A stretch of DNA of 64,000 nucleotides from Bufo bufo (taxonomy: Eukaryota > Chordata > Amphibia > Anura > Bufonidae): NCBI RefSeq assembly GCF_905171765.1, contig NC_053393.1:67859371-67923370 (forward strand), in the 5' to 3' direction. Both the position numbers and the translations under genes were made by a program. Below the pieces are notes generated by a model. That model was not told the DNA's origin, ran no database searches, and worked only from the letters and a program-made list of their open reading frames with translations. Shown in pieces: positions 10,604 to 20,343 of the stretch (the stretch's first letter is position 1; each line of letters starts with the position of its first letter).

Positions 10604-11610
10604 CAGCGTTGCACCACCAATGAGGCCAGGTGAGGCGGTCGCCTCAGGCAGCACCAGGTAGGGGCAAGAGGGGGCAGCAGAAGGGCCATGGGCAATGAGT
10701 GCTTTCATTGTGGCAAAGAGATTATGCAACGGGCACCTCTCCCTAGGGCCCTCCTATATAACGCGTCCCAGGTGTAGGAAATGCCGAGTGGTGTAATGGT
10801 GCGGCCCAAATGTCTCTTTATGTGTGTCACGGTGCTCCTACCTAGATACCGCTGGACCCCAGGCTTCGGCTCCTAAGCAATAAATAGGGGGAATAATTGA
10901 GGGATAATAGAATAACTTGAGTCCAGACCTTGTATGTAGTTGAACAGCAGCTTTACTTTGTATAAGCATTCTCAAAACAATCTTCAAGCTCCGTCTTGGT
11001 TCCAGCAGGCTTTAGCATTAAACTGGCAGGCTTCTTCAATAACTCTGCTTGATTTCTCTCTCTCTCTCTGCTGTACTGATAAGCTGAATAGGTAACTTGG
11101 CTTCCTCTGTAAGCTGCAGTTATGCCAGGGAACTTTACTCCTGGCTCCTGAGGCTTTAAGCTTTGGCCTCATGGCCAGCAGAGCTTAAGGTGCTCTGGCT
11201 GGTGTGGGCATGTCCAGTAGAGACATGCCCCTGCACACCTGTCCCCTAGCAGCGGGTAAGTTAGACTAGTTCTGGTAACTTCTGGTCCCCACCCTTTCTG
11301 CAGGAAGTAGTACCCGCCCACCTCTCTCCAGAGGAGAGGTTAGAATGGAAGGTTCTATTCTATCTAAATATAGCTCTGCTATCTTTGCTGCCACCCGCTG
11401 GTGAACCAGGCACATTACATGAACAGTTACATAACATTAAAAATGCACAGTGTAGAGAATCTGGAATAAATGCATAAAATGACATGAGGTTAGACCAATA
11501 AAGATAGTAGCAAGGTTCAGAAGTGGTAACACCACTCTGGGGTGTTACAATTAGGTTAAGAAATTGGCATGGCGGGGCCTCAAACAGCAGAAAGGCTAGG
11601 TGCACCCCTG
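10604..11610. mobile_element. hAT element, non-autonomous, 8-bp duplication AATATCAG
   Basis: The ends CAGCGTTGCACC and GGTGCACCCCTG are imperfect inverted repeats. The exact 8-bp duplication AATATCAG flanks them (10596-10603, 11611-11618), as expected for hAT. Removing the insert restores the surrounding MITE sequence. No transposase is present. Confidence 0.82.
10823..11549 (-). mobile_element. Probable solo LTR inside the hAT element
   Basis: Read on the minus strand, this segment begins TGTAACACCCCAGAGTGG and ends CCGTGACACA, so it has TG...CA boundaries of about 725 bp, a typical LTR length. I do not see a clean 4-6 bp target duplication or any internal retroviral-type coding sequence. 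The call rests on the termini alone; Gypsy-type is a guess. Confidence 0.45.
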
Positions 11611-12036
11611 AATATCAGATCGGCGGGAGTCTGACACCTGGTACCCCTGCCGATCAGCTGTATGAGGAGACGGCGTGCACACTGTCTTCCTTCTCGCTGC
11701 TGCTTTGCCATAGACATAGCAACAGCAAGCAGGAAGAGAGACGGGAGACGGCACGGCGTGTGCCATATCTTCATACAGCTGATGGGGGGGGGGGGGTCGG
11801 TCTCCTCCTCCGGTAGTAATTTACATATTGGGTGCCAAAAAACAAAGAGGGTCATAGTGGAGCAACGAAGGGGAAAAAAGTTGGAGCATCAGCAGAAGGT
11901 GGACTACTACATAAGGTATTCGGTGTAAAAAAAAACAAAAAAAAACAGGAAAGGTCCTCTTTAAATAACATATCATATGTGAACAGAACTCAGTGTAAAA
12001 AACTGTGTAAAGTTATGCAAATTAATATAAAGGCTT

Positions 12037-12735
12037 GTCTCACTACAGCAAATAGCATTTATCATGTAGACAACGTTAATGTATTGTGACTGTCCATATT
12101 GCCTCCTTTGCTGGCTGGATTCATTTTTCCATCACATTATACACTGCTCGTTTCCAGGGATTACGACCACCCTACAATCCAGCAGTGGTGGACGTGCTTA
12201 CACACTATAGGAAAAAGTGCAGGCCTCCCTAGTCTGCGCCGCATCGGTGGTCGTAACCCCTGTATATGAGCAGTGTATAATGTTCTGGAAAAATGTATCC
12301 AGCCAGCAAAGGAGGCAATATGAACAATCACAATACATTAGAAAGTGCTTTGTATTTACGTTGCTTTGTATTAAAGGGGTATTCCCATCTCAAACAATGG
12401 GGGCATATCGCTAAGACGAGAACGGAGCGGGGAGAGCTGTAGCTGGAGGACCCCGGATTTCCCAGGGTCCGTCCACCACCAATCGCTGCTCCCATAGAAG
12501 TGAATGGGAGCGCACAGTGCACGTGCGGCCCCTGCTCCCATTCATTTCTATGGGGCAGACGGAAATAGCCGGACCAGTGCTTGGCTATTTTCGGCGGCCC
12601 CATAGAAATGAATGGAGGGACCCGCACCTATCAGACAATGGGAGCATATCATAGCGATATGCCCCCATTGTCTAAGATGGCAAAACCCCTTTAACGTTGT
12701 CTACATGATAAATGCTATTTGCTGAAGTGAGACAT
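12037..12735. mobile_element. Foldback element interrupted by a TTAA MITE
   Basis: The left arm (about 12037-12190, containing GCAAATAGCATTTATCATG and CCAGCCAGCAAAGGAGGC in complement) is inverted at 12240-12350 plus 12691-12735. The right arm is split by the TTAA MITE at 12375-12690. About 30 bp of extra sequence (12342-12370) sits between the arm break and the MITE. The family is not identified. Confidence 0.65.
12375..12690. mobile_element. Palindromic TTAA MITE
   Basis: TTAA (12371-12374 and 12691-12694) flanks AGGGGTATTCCCATCT and its imperfect complement at the right end. Inner arms CAATGGGGGCATATCGC and GCGATATGCCCCCATTG match exactly. No coding content. Confidence 0.78.
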
Positions 12736-13588
12736 ATCATGTCTAATAGCTCTGCGGTAGATTCTCAGACCAGGATTCATTTAATATTTAAATTTCATAT
12801 TTTAATGTTTGTTTCAATTACCTTTTATATATTCCTTATATGATTATAATTATATATTATGATTATATTTCTTGTATGACCATATACTATTAAATCTGCA
12901 GGATTTGTTCTTGGTGAGCCAGCTGTCTTTTGGCGGTTTTACTTTTTATTACTCTTGCAGAATAGGGGTTCTCAGCAAGCTGTGTGCACCCATAAATCCC
13001 TTCCATATATCAACCAGGATTGATGAGCTGCCATTTACTTTATTTCCACGTTTACATACAGATGGATCTCTCCATTGTTGTCCTGTTCTTGTCATTTAGA
13101 ATCTTACGTTTGATACATTGTTGCAAAGACACCGACTAAAAACAAACCCTGAAAGTGAATACTTGCAGTGTCAGGAGTGAAAACCATATTGATTTGGTGA
13201 ATCAGGGAGTGCCTGACATTGCTGTGCCGTGTGTCATGCGCCTGCAGGATGTAGGAATGAAATGTATAGAAATATAGCAAGCGTAGGAGTACCTGCAGGA
13301 GGTTGAAAGTACTATAGCATGTACCCACTATCTTATATAAGTGTAACAGCTCTTGGTGGGCATTGGGCTCAGTATTCTAAAGAAATGTTTGTGCTGTATA
13401 CAGATGCTGGGCACAACTCATAGTGCAGAGAGTACATTCTGTTATGGAGGGGGGCTCAAGTAAAATGATCCATTCGGTGTTACAATAATGCACTGAAGAA
13501 ACATTTCAGTTACAAATTCAGCTCTGCTCTATCTACAGTATGTCCACAGGATAAAGATGCAAATAGGATTTTTCTCTTCTAAATAATA
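12736..13588. other. No gene or repeat recognised
   Basis: This is AT-rich, ordinary-looking sequence. I see no open frame with recognisable similarity and no terminal repeats. Confidence 0.4.
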
Positions 13589-13637
13589 CAAGGTGTCTTC
13601 AATAAGTTATCTACCCCAGCATGTTTTGTCAGTGTTA

Positions 13638-14016
13638 GCTCATTCACACGGCCGTTGCCCCTCCGTTGCCGTATTGCGGCCTGCATACGGCGGGTCCGCA
13701 ATTCACGGGGCACCGGCCGCGTGCATTCACTTGAATGGGTCCGCAAATCCGGAGATGAGGTGCGGAACGGAAGCACGCAACGGAACCTCACTGAAGCACT
13801 ATGGAGTGCTTCCTGGGGTTCCGTTCTGTGCCTCTGCACCGCAAAAAGATAGAGCAAGTTCTATTTTTTGCAGAATGGACAGATCGCGGACCCATTCAAG
13901 TGAATGGGTCCGCGATCCGCATGCAGTTGGCCCACAGTTGTTGCCCAAGCATTGCGGACCGCAATTTGCAGTCCACAGCATGGGCACAGAGGGGCAACGG
14001 TCATGTGAACAAGCCC
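13638..14016. mobile_element. Harbinger-like MITE nested in mariner fragment
   Basis: Ends GCTCATTCACACGGCCGTTG and CAACGGTCATGTGAACAAGC pair, flanked by TTA on both sides (13635-13637, 14017-14019). It is of the same superfamily as the MITE at 16144-16402. A 197-codon open frame across it is an artefact. Confidence 0.75.
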
Positions 14017-14132
14017 TTAGGGAGCTGAGCTTGTCTGTGCAGGTTGAGACATGTCTGCAAGTAGCAGTTCAGTCTGATGAAAGCACTGGAAGTGACAGGA
14101 TGGCAAGTGCAGTACAATGCGGGTCTACAAAG

Positions 14133-14534
14133 AAAGAGAGGGATTTGGAGCTTTGTTCCATGATTAAATTCCTCAGAAAGAAGTAAAAAAAAAAAGCCAA
14201 CAAAATCCATGGAAGGATGATTGCTGTATATGGTGATGATGCACCTTCCTACTACCAAATAACATTTTGGGCCAAGCAGTTAAAATGGGGTAGAGAATCA
14301 ATTGAAAATTACCTCAGTTCAGGGCGACCTGTTGAAGCATCGTCAGAGGAAATGTGCTGTAAAAAGGAGGCCATTGTTTTGAAAGATCATCGGGTCAAGG
14401 TTAGTGTTATAGCTCATGAATTAGGCATTTCAGTTGGCACAGTTTCCAGTATCATTCATGATGTTTTAATGATGTCAAATGTCAGTTCCCGGTGGGTGCC
14501 ACGAATGTTGATGCCTCACCACACAGTCACATGA
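14133..14534 (+). pseudogene. mariner transposase N-terminal fragment
   Basis: The frame starting at 14217 reads GDDAPSYYQITFWAKQ, SGRPVEASSEEM and ELGISVGTVSSIIHDVLMMS, ending in RWVPRML. This is the paired helix-turn-helix region of mariner transposases up to the start of the catalytic domain. A decayed upstream piece (ELCSMIKFLRKK near 14150) is separated by a stop and an A-rich indel. The whole DDD/DDE domain is missing. Confidence 0.75.
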
Positions 14535-14639
14535 CCCAATAAAAGCAGGGTTTTCAGGGGCATTTTCTAAATCTATCTGGATGACTAGGAGACTTGTCTA
14601 TTGATTTAAAACATCTTTACCTTCACTTCTATGGAGCTC

Positions 14640-16649
14640 TGTATAAAAAAAAAACTGCTTCAACTGTCATAAAAATATGATCTCAAAGGCAAGCAGGTTG
14701 TAAGTGTATTACAGTCTGTAATACACTTACAGCCAATGCATCACAATACAGAAGTATTGTAATGCATTATAAAGGGGATCAGACCCCCAAAAGTTGAAGT
14801 CCCAGAGTGGGACAAAAAATAAAGTGAAAAAAGAAGTACAAAAAATCAAGTTTTACAAAAAAATGAAAAATTTCAATAAAAAAAAGCATCCTTTTCCCAA
14901 AATAAAGTAAAAAAAATAGGGAAAAAAAGAAAAGTATACATATTAGGTATCGCCATGTCTGTATCGACCGGCTCTATAAAAATATCACATGATCCAACCC
15001 GTCAGGTGAACGCCGTAAAAAATAAAATAAAAACAGTGTCAAAACAGACATTTTCTGGTCACCTTGCCTCACAAAAAGTGTAATACCAAGTGATCAAAAA
15101 ATGGTACCAATCAAACAGGGACCTCATCACACAAAAAATGAGCCCCCACATAAGACAATTACTTAAATATAAAAAACAATGGCACCTATAAACCTATCTA
15201 TCAAAATCTGCGCTGCAAAAGCCATATGGCGCTCCTTCCATTTTGAGTCCTGCCATGTGCCCCCACAGCAGTTTACCACCACATTTGGGGTGTTGTCGTA
15301 TTCAGGAGAAAATGGGTAACAAATTATGGGGTGCTTTTTATCCTTTTACCCCTTGTGAAAATGAAAAATTTGGGGCTAAAGCAACATTTTATTGGAAGAA
15401 ACAAAACTTTTAATTTTTACAGCCAAATGTTTCCAAATTCCGTAAAACGCTTAGGGGGTCAAAGTGCTCAGTACCCCCTTTATTATATTCTTTAAGGGGT
15501 ATAGTTTCCAAAATGGGATCACTTTTTGAGGGTTTCTACTGTAGGGGTACGTCAGGGTCTCTTCAAATACAAAATTTGTCCTAAAAACCATTCTAGCAAA
15601 ATCTGCCTCCAAAATCCATATGGCGCTCCTTTCCTTCTGACCACTGCCACGTGCCCATAGAGCAACTTACTGTCACATATGGGGTATTTCTGTAAACTGC
15701 AGAATCATAGTAATATATATTAAGGTTTATTTTGCTGTTAACCCTAGCTATATTGCACGAAAAAATTAATTAACATAAAAAATCTTCCAAAAAAGTGAAA
15801 TTTTTTAATTTCACCTCCATTTCCCTTTAATTTTTGTGGAACACCTCAAGAGTTAACAAAGTTTGTAACATCAGTTTTGAATAATTTGAGGGGTGTCGTT
15901 TCTAAAATGGGGTAATTTTATGGGTGGTTTCCATTACGTAAGCCCCTCAAAATCACTTTATAACTGAATTGGTGCTTAAAAAAATGGTTTTGGAAATTTT
16001 GTTGAAAATTTGAAAAATAGCTTCTAAACTTCTAAGCCTTCTAATGTCCTAAAAAAATAAAATGACATTTACAAAATTATGCCAACATAAAACAGACCTA
16101 TGGGGAATGTTGATCATTTTATAAGGTATTACTATCTGTCTTAGGGCTCATTCGAACGACCGTATATATTTTTCCGTTCCGTCTTTTTTGCAGACCGTAT
16201 ATGGAACCATTAATTTCAATGGGTCTGCAAAAAAAACGGAATGTACTCTGTGAGCATTCCGTTTCCGTATGCCCATATTTCCGTTCCGCAAAAAGATAGA
16301 ACATGTCCTATTATTGTCCGCATTACGGACAACGATAGTACTGTTCTATGAAGGGCCAGCTGTTCCGTTCCGCAAAAGACATACGGTCGTGCGAACAAGC
16401 CCTTGAAAGTAGAGAAATTCAAATTTAGAAAATTGTGAATTCTTCCAAATGTTTGGTAAATTTTGGATTATTTTATAGATAAACGTGAAATTTATCAACT
16501 CAAATTTGTCATGAAGTACAACGTGTCACGAGAAAACAATCTCAGAATGGCTTGGATAAGTAAAACTGTTCCAAAGTTATTACCACATAAATTGCCACAT
16601 GTCAGAGTTGCAAAAATCGGCCTGGGATTTAAGGGGAAAAGTGGCTGGG
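14640..16649 (+). mobile_element. piggyBac-family non-coding tail, 5' truncated
   Basis: It contains the same phrases as the tails of the transposase-bearing copies: TATTAGGTATCGCC, AAAATATCACATGA, TTTGGGGTGTTGTCGTATTC and CCTCAAGAGTTAACAAAG-like words. Its start resembles the 41150-41340 region in inverse orientation. It ends at the TTAA 16650-16653, shared with the next MITE. No transposase remains. Confidence 0.7.
16144..16402. mobile_element. Harbinger-like MITE
   Basis: Ends GGGCTCATTCGAACGACCGT and ACGGTCGTGCGAACAAGCCC pair. The flanks are TTA (16141-16143) and TTG (16403-16405), a TTA duplication with one change. It is inserted in the piggyBac-family tail. Confidence 0.75.
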
Positions 16650-16699
16650 TTAAAGAGGTTTTCCAGCACTTTTATACTGATGACCTATCTTCAATATAG

Positions 16700-17893
16700 C
16701 AAATGACGAAAGGCAGCGGCAGCATCTCCAGTGGAATCTTTATTGGACGGGCTTCACAGAAAGTGTACAGTAAAAACCAGACCGCAACGTTTCGGCTACA
16801 TGGTAGCCTTTGTCAAGCCTAGTAAAGAGTGACATTATCCACACTAATATAGCGCATACAACTCCACCCCTCTACTAGGGGAGCCAATACCATGAGTGTC
16901 ACAACCCCCCTATTAATGACATAACCAATCCTACGTGCCTAGTGGTAAATTATCAGAATGATCACAATTAACTATCATTAAAATCCATGTGTTCACCTTA
17001 TCAAAGACGGTAGCTAACAGTGGCCGTCATCCGCGGTATCCAGGACTCACCCCGCGCGTCTTTAAACTCTGAGTGCACATGTCACTGATCACATTAACAA
17101 TCGTCCCGGGTCAGGGGAGCGCGCACTCGGGCGTCATCAGCCCCGATCACCTGACGGCCTTGTGATCATCACATGACTGCTATTCCATCCCCGCCTCACC
17201 GCGATGTAATGCTAAATCTAGGACTGATTCTACCCCATATCAGTAAAGCCATTAACCAACTCCTATGCGCAGAGTGCCCAGTAATATCCATACCACGCTG
17301 CTGACGGCAGCCCATATATATCGTTATAGAAAACCATACAGATGGGCTCAATTCACACCAACCAGTGTCTAACCCTAACAGTTGGCAATGAATCTTTATC
17401 GAGGGCTGTTTGCCAATAATGGGCTATCATATACAGTTGTGGGGCAATGGCAAACTAAACCGTCGTCCAAAAGGACAAACATATCTTGTCCTACCGCACG
17501 TGAGAATTGCAGGTAGAGTCCCGGTGTCCTGGATCAGCCACTGTGATCCACATATAGGCTATAAAAAATGTGAAGAATATAAAAAGTGTGACAATTTAAA
17601 ATCAAAGGTAAAAACAATTAGCATACACCTATACTGAATAGGACATACTAAAGTACATCGGTATACAATAACCACCAATTACATGCAATTTATTCAATAT
17701 TGAGCCCATGTGGTTGCATAGATTGTAACGTAAATATCCATTTCAATTCTTTTTTTCTTAAGATTCGCTCTCTATCCCCACCCCTTCTCAATGTACCCAC
17801 CGAATCTATCACCCGGAACCCGGAGTTGGTTGACCGAGTGCCCACACTCCACAAAATGTTTTGCAAACGGTTTATCCCCTTTTTTTATTTACA
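16700..17893 (-). mobile_element. Penelope-like element, 5' truncated
   Basis: It is flanked by an exact 15-bp duplication CTATCTTCAATATAG (16685-16699, 17894-17908). On the minus strand, codons near the upper end read KHFVECGHSVNQLR, then in another frame GGDRERILRKKELKWIF and QPHGLN. These are the C-terminal landmarks of Penelope reverse transcriptase/GIY-YIG proteins. The lower part carries GCAACGTTTCGGCTAC with an adjacent short inverted segment, typical of this class's non-coding end. Only the 3' 1.2 kb is present, consistent with truncation during target-primed insertion. The frame is broken. Confidence 0.78.
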
Positions 17894-18096
17894 CTATCTT
17901 CAATATAGGTCTCTGATATGTGATTGGTGACTGCCTGACACCCCACACCCCCACCAATAAGCTGTTCTGGTGTAGGTGGGGCACCAGTACCACACAGCTC
18001 CGCCCAATGTGTAGTGGATGGAGCTAATTGCTGCAGCAATGCTTCCATTCGCTTTCATGGGAGCAGAGCTGCAGTTACCAGTTCTATCCACTACAC

Positions 18097-18233
18097 CAGG
18101 GATGCCCAACCTGCGTCCCTCCAGCTGTTACAAAACTACAACTCCCAGCATGCTTTGACAGCCTACAGCTATTGGGGCACGCTGGGAGTTGTAGTTTTGC
18201 AACAGCTGGAGGGCCATAGGTTGAGCATGCCTG
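18097..18233. mobile_element. Small hAT MITE (ACAACTCCCAGCATGC type)
   Basis: Ends CAGGGATGCCCAACCT and AGGTTGAGCATGCCTG pair, with arms containing CCTCCAGCTGTTACAAAACT. The 8-bp flanks CACTACAC and CACTAAAC differ at one base. It is related to the inserts at 36853-36992 and 60142-60282. Confidence 0.8.
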
Positions 18234-18355
18234 CACTAAACAGTGGACGGAGCTGTGTTGTTCCAGCATCAGATTTACTCCATTGTCAAACTTCTGCCAA
18301 TTACATATTGATGGCTGATCCTAGTGAGTATAAAAGTTCTGGACAACCCCTTTAA

Positions 18356-18905
18356 GAGTCAGTTGTAACATAGCTGAATGGCAGAGTGCAAATCTTCCTA
18401 TATCGCCCACCCTAGAGATTTTATAGTGTTTATATAAAATAAAAGAGGTGCAGTTGTTTTTATAAAACAGTTCAATTCAGTAGCTCAGAAATTTCAGCTT
18501 GTTCTTGGGAAATGTAAAACACCTTAAGTAAGGTCGCTGTAGCCCTGGGGGAGGTATTCAATTAAAATCTAAAAATGCTGATACGGCACAAAGGTACACA
18601 AGAGATAAAGTTACATCTTATTAACCGTTTAGTAGAGAAATTACACATGATTCCATAGAGGCGACCCCTAGAGACAAGAGTCACCCCCATCAGGAAACGT
18701 AAATTGAAGTTTAAAGAAATAAAATGTAAAAATTTGAGCTTGAAAATGTAAAATCAGAGTTTGCTCCAGGATTATTTAGTGAATTCAGCCTGAAGCTAAA
18801 TAGTTTCAACCCAACCTCAAACTTTAATCAAAACCAAAGTGTAAACCTCACCCAAGTTCTAAGGCGAGTCCTATACAATCAGTGGATTAGAGTATGGATG
18901 TAACT
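18356..18905. other. No gene or repeat recognised
   Basis: I see no recognisable coding or repeat structure in this 550-bp stretch. Confidence 0.4.
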
Positions 18906-19061
18906 TTAAAGGGAACCTGTCATTTTAAACATGGTGTCTGAGGTGCAGGCAGCAGGTTACAGAGCAGGAGGAGCTGAGCCGACTGATATATAGTTATGTG
19001 AGAAAAGATTCAGTAAAAATTGTATTTCATTCAATTAAATTCATGCTCATTCTGGGCTTTG

Positions 19062-20225
19062 AAGTCCAGGAGGCGGTCCTATCAGTGACTGACAGCCTTC
19101 CCTCTATGAGGAGGAGGTCCTATCAGTGACTGACAGCCTTCCCTCTATAAGGAGGCGGTCCTATCAGTGATTGACAGCCTTCCCTCTATAAGGAGGCGGT
19201 CCTATCAGTGATTGACAGCCTTCCCTCTATAAGGAGGCGGTCCTATCAGTGATTGACAACCTTCCCTCTATAAGGAGGCGGTCCTATCAGTGACTGACAG
19301 CCTTCCCTCTATGAGGAGGCGGTCCTATCAGTGATTGACAACCTTCCCTCTATGAGGAGGCGGTCCTGTCAGTGATTGACAGGTATTTCTGTAGACACAG
19401 TTATAGAGGGAGGGCTGTCAATCACTGATAGGACCTCCTCCTCATAGAGCAGTGGTGGCGAACCTATGGCACAGGTGCCAGAGGCGGCACTCAGAGCCCT
19501 CTCTGTGGGCACCCGCACCCTGGAAAAAGTCTATGGTGTACCAATATGCCTATAATTTTTACTGTTATTCATCAGCGCAGGACGCACTATGAACAGCAAA
19601 GGCAGCACATTGAATGTAGGCAGGCTATTATAGCTAAATGATAAAGTACATGGAGGATATACTATATTGGACTGTATTATTCAGGTTACATTGCCGTGTT
19701 GGCACTTTGTGATAAATAAGTGGGTTTTGGGTTGCAGTTTGGGCATTTGGTCTCTAAAAGGTTCGCCATCGCTGTCATAGAGGGAAGCCTGTCAATCACT
19801 GATAGGACCGCCTCCTCATAGAGGGAAGGCTGTCAATAACTGATGGGACCTCCTCCTCATAGAGGGAAGACTGTCAATCACTGATAGGACCGTCTCCTCA
19901 TAGAGGGAAGGCTGTCAATCACTGATAGGACCTCCTCCTCATAGAGGGAAGGCTGTCAATCACTGATAGGACCGCCTCCTCATAGAGGGAAGGCTGTCAG
20001 TCACTGATAGGACCTCCTCCTCATAGAGGGAAGGCTGTCAGTCACTGATAGGACCTCCTCATAGAGGGAAGGCTGTCAATCACTGATGGGACCGTCTCCT
20101 CATAGAGGGAAGCCTGTCAATCACTGATAGGACCGCCTCCTCATAAAGGGAAGGCTGTCAATCACTTATAGGACCGCCTCTTCATAGAGAGAAAGCTGTC
20201 AATCACTGATAGGACCGCCTCCTGA
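19062..20225. repeat. Inverted 41-bp minisatellite arrays
   Basis: The unit contains GGTCCTATCAGTGATTGACA and CCTTCCCTCTATAAGGAG. About eight units run in one orientation up to roughly 19381. After a short spacer near 19384-19405 the complement repeats about eleven times to about 20225. The second array is split by the SPIN-like insert. Confidence 0.88.
19450..19774. mobile_element. SPIN-like hAT MITE
   Basis: Ends CAGTGGTGGCGAACCTATGG and AGGTTCGCCATCGCTG match the widely transferred SPIN hAT family as I know it. So does the interior near the right end (TGTTGGCACTTTGTGATAAA and the complement of CCCAAACTGCAACCC). The exact 8-bp duplication TCATAGAG flanks it (19442-19449, 19775-19782). At 325 bp it is non-autonomous. 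Confidence 0.85.
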
Positions 20226-20343
20226 ACTTTAAAGTCAAGAATGAGCAGGAATTTAAATGAACAAAATCTACTCAGCTCCTCCTGCTCTATACCATGCTGC
20301 CTGTAAATTATTTAGCATTTTTATGGTGACAGGTTCCCTTTAA

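Larger units (their letters stand above)
10511..11960. mobile_element. TTAA MITE holding nested MITE, hAT and LTR sequence
   Basis: The outer ends AGAGGACCTTTCA and GGAAAGGTCCTCT pair. The right TTAA is at 11961-11964 and the left one has decayed to ATAA. Just inside, at 10541-10544, a second TTAA followed by AGGGTTCTCAGTGC begins another MITE of the same kind; its right end is not clear. The hAT element at 10604-11610 interrupts it. Confidence 0.6.
13589..14535 (+). mobile_element. mariner-type element, 3' truncated, with MITE insert
   Basis: It starts after a TA (13587-13588) with CAAGGTGTCTTCAATAAG, a mariner-like terminus. It is interrupted at 13638-14016 by a Harbinger-like MITE and then encodes the N-terminal part of a mariner transposase. 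Similarity ends near 14535, with no catalytic domain and no right terminal repeat. Confidence 0.65.
16654..18351. mobile_element. TTAA MITE carrying Penelope and hAT insertions
   Basis: The ends AGAGGTTTTCCAGCACTTTTATAC and their imperfect complement at 18318-18351 are bounded by TTAA (16650-16653, 18352-18355). Without its two inserts it would be roughly 350 bp. The inserts, in order, are a Penelope-like element and a small hAT MITE. Confidence 0.78.
18910..20339. mobile_element. TTAA MITE expanded by inverted 41-bp tandem arrays
   Basis: The ends AGGGAACCTGTCA and TGACAGGTTCCCT are bounded by TTAA (18906-18909, 20340-20343). Most of the interior is two arrays of a 41-bp unit in opposite orientations. 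The same terminus type occurs in the MITE at 49358-56622. Confidence 0.85.

Noticed and set aside
11640..11830. Overlapping frames on both strands that might encode a small protein
   Set aside because: The sequence belongs to a MITE interior with an inverted GATCAGCTGTATGA word and a G-run; there is no coding signature.
13593..14186. 197-codon open frame on the plus strand
   Set aside because: It runs through a Harbinger-like MITE and then a mariner fragment; the reading frame is accidental.
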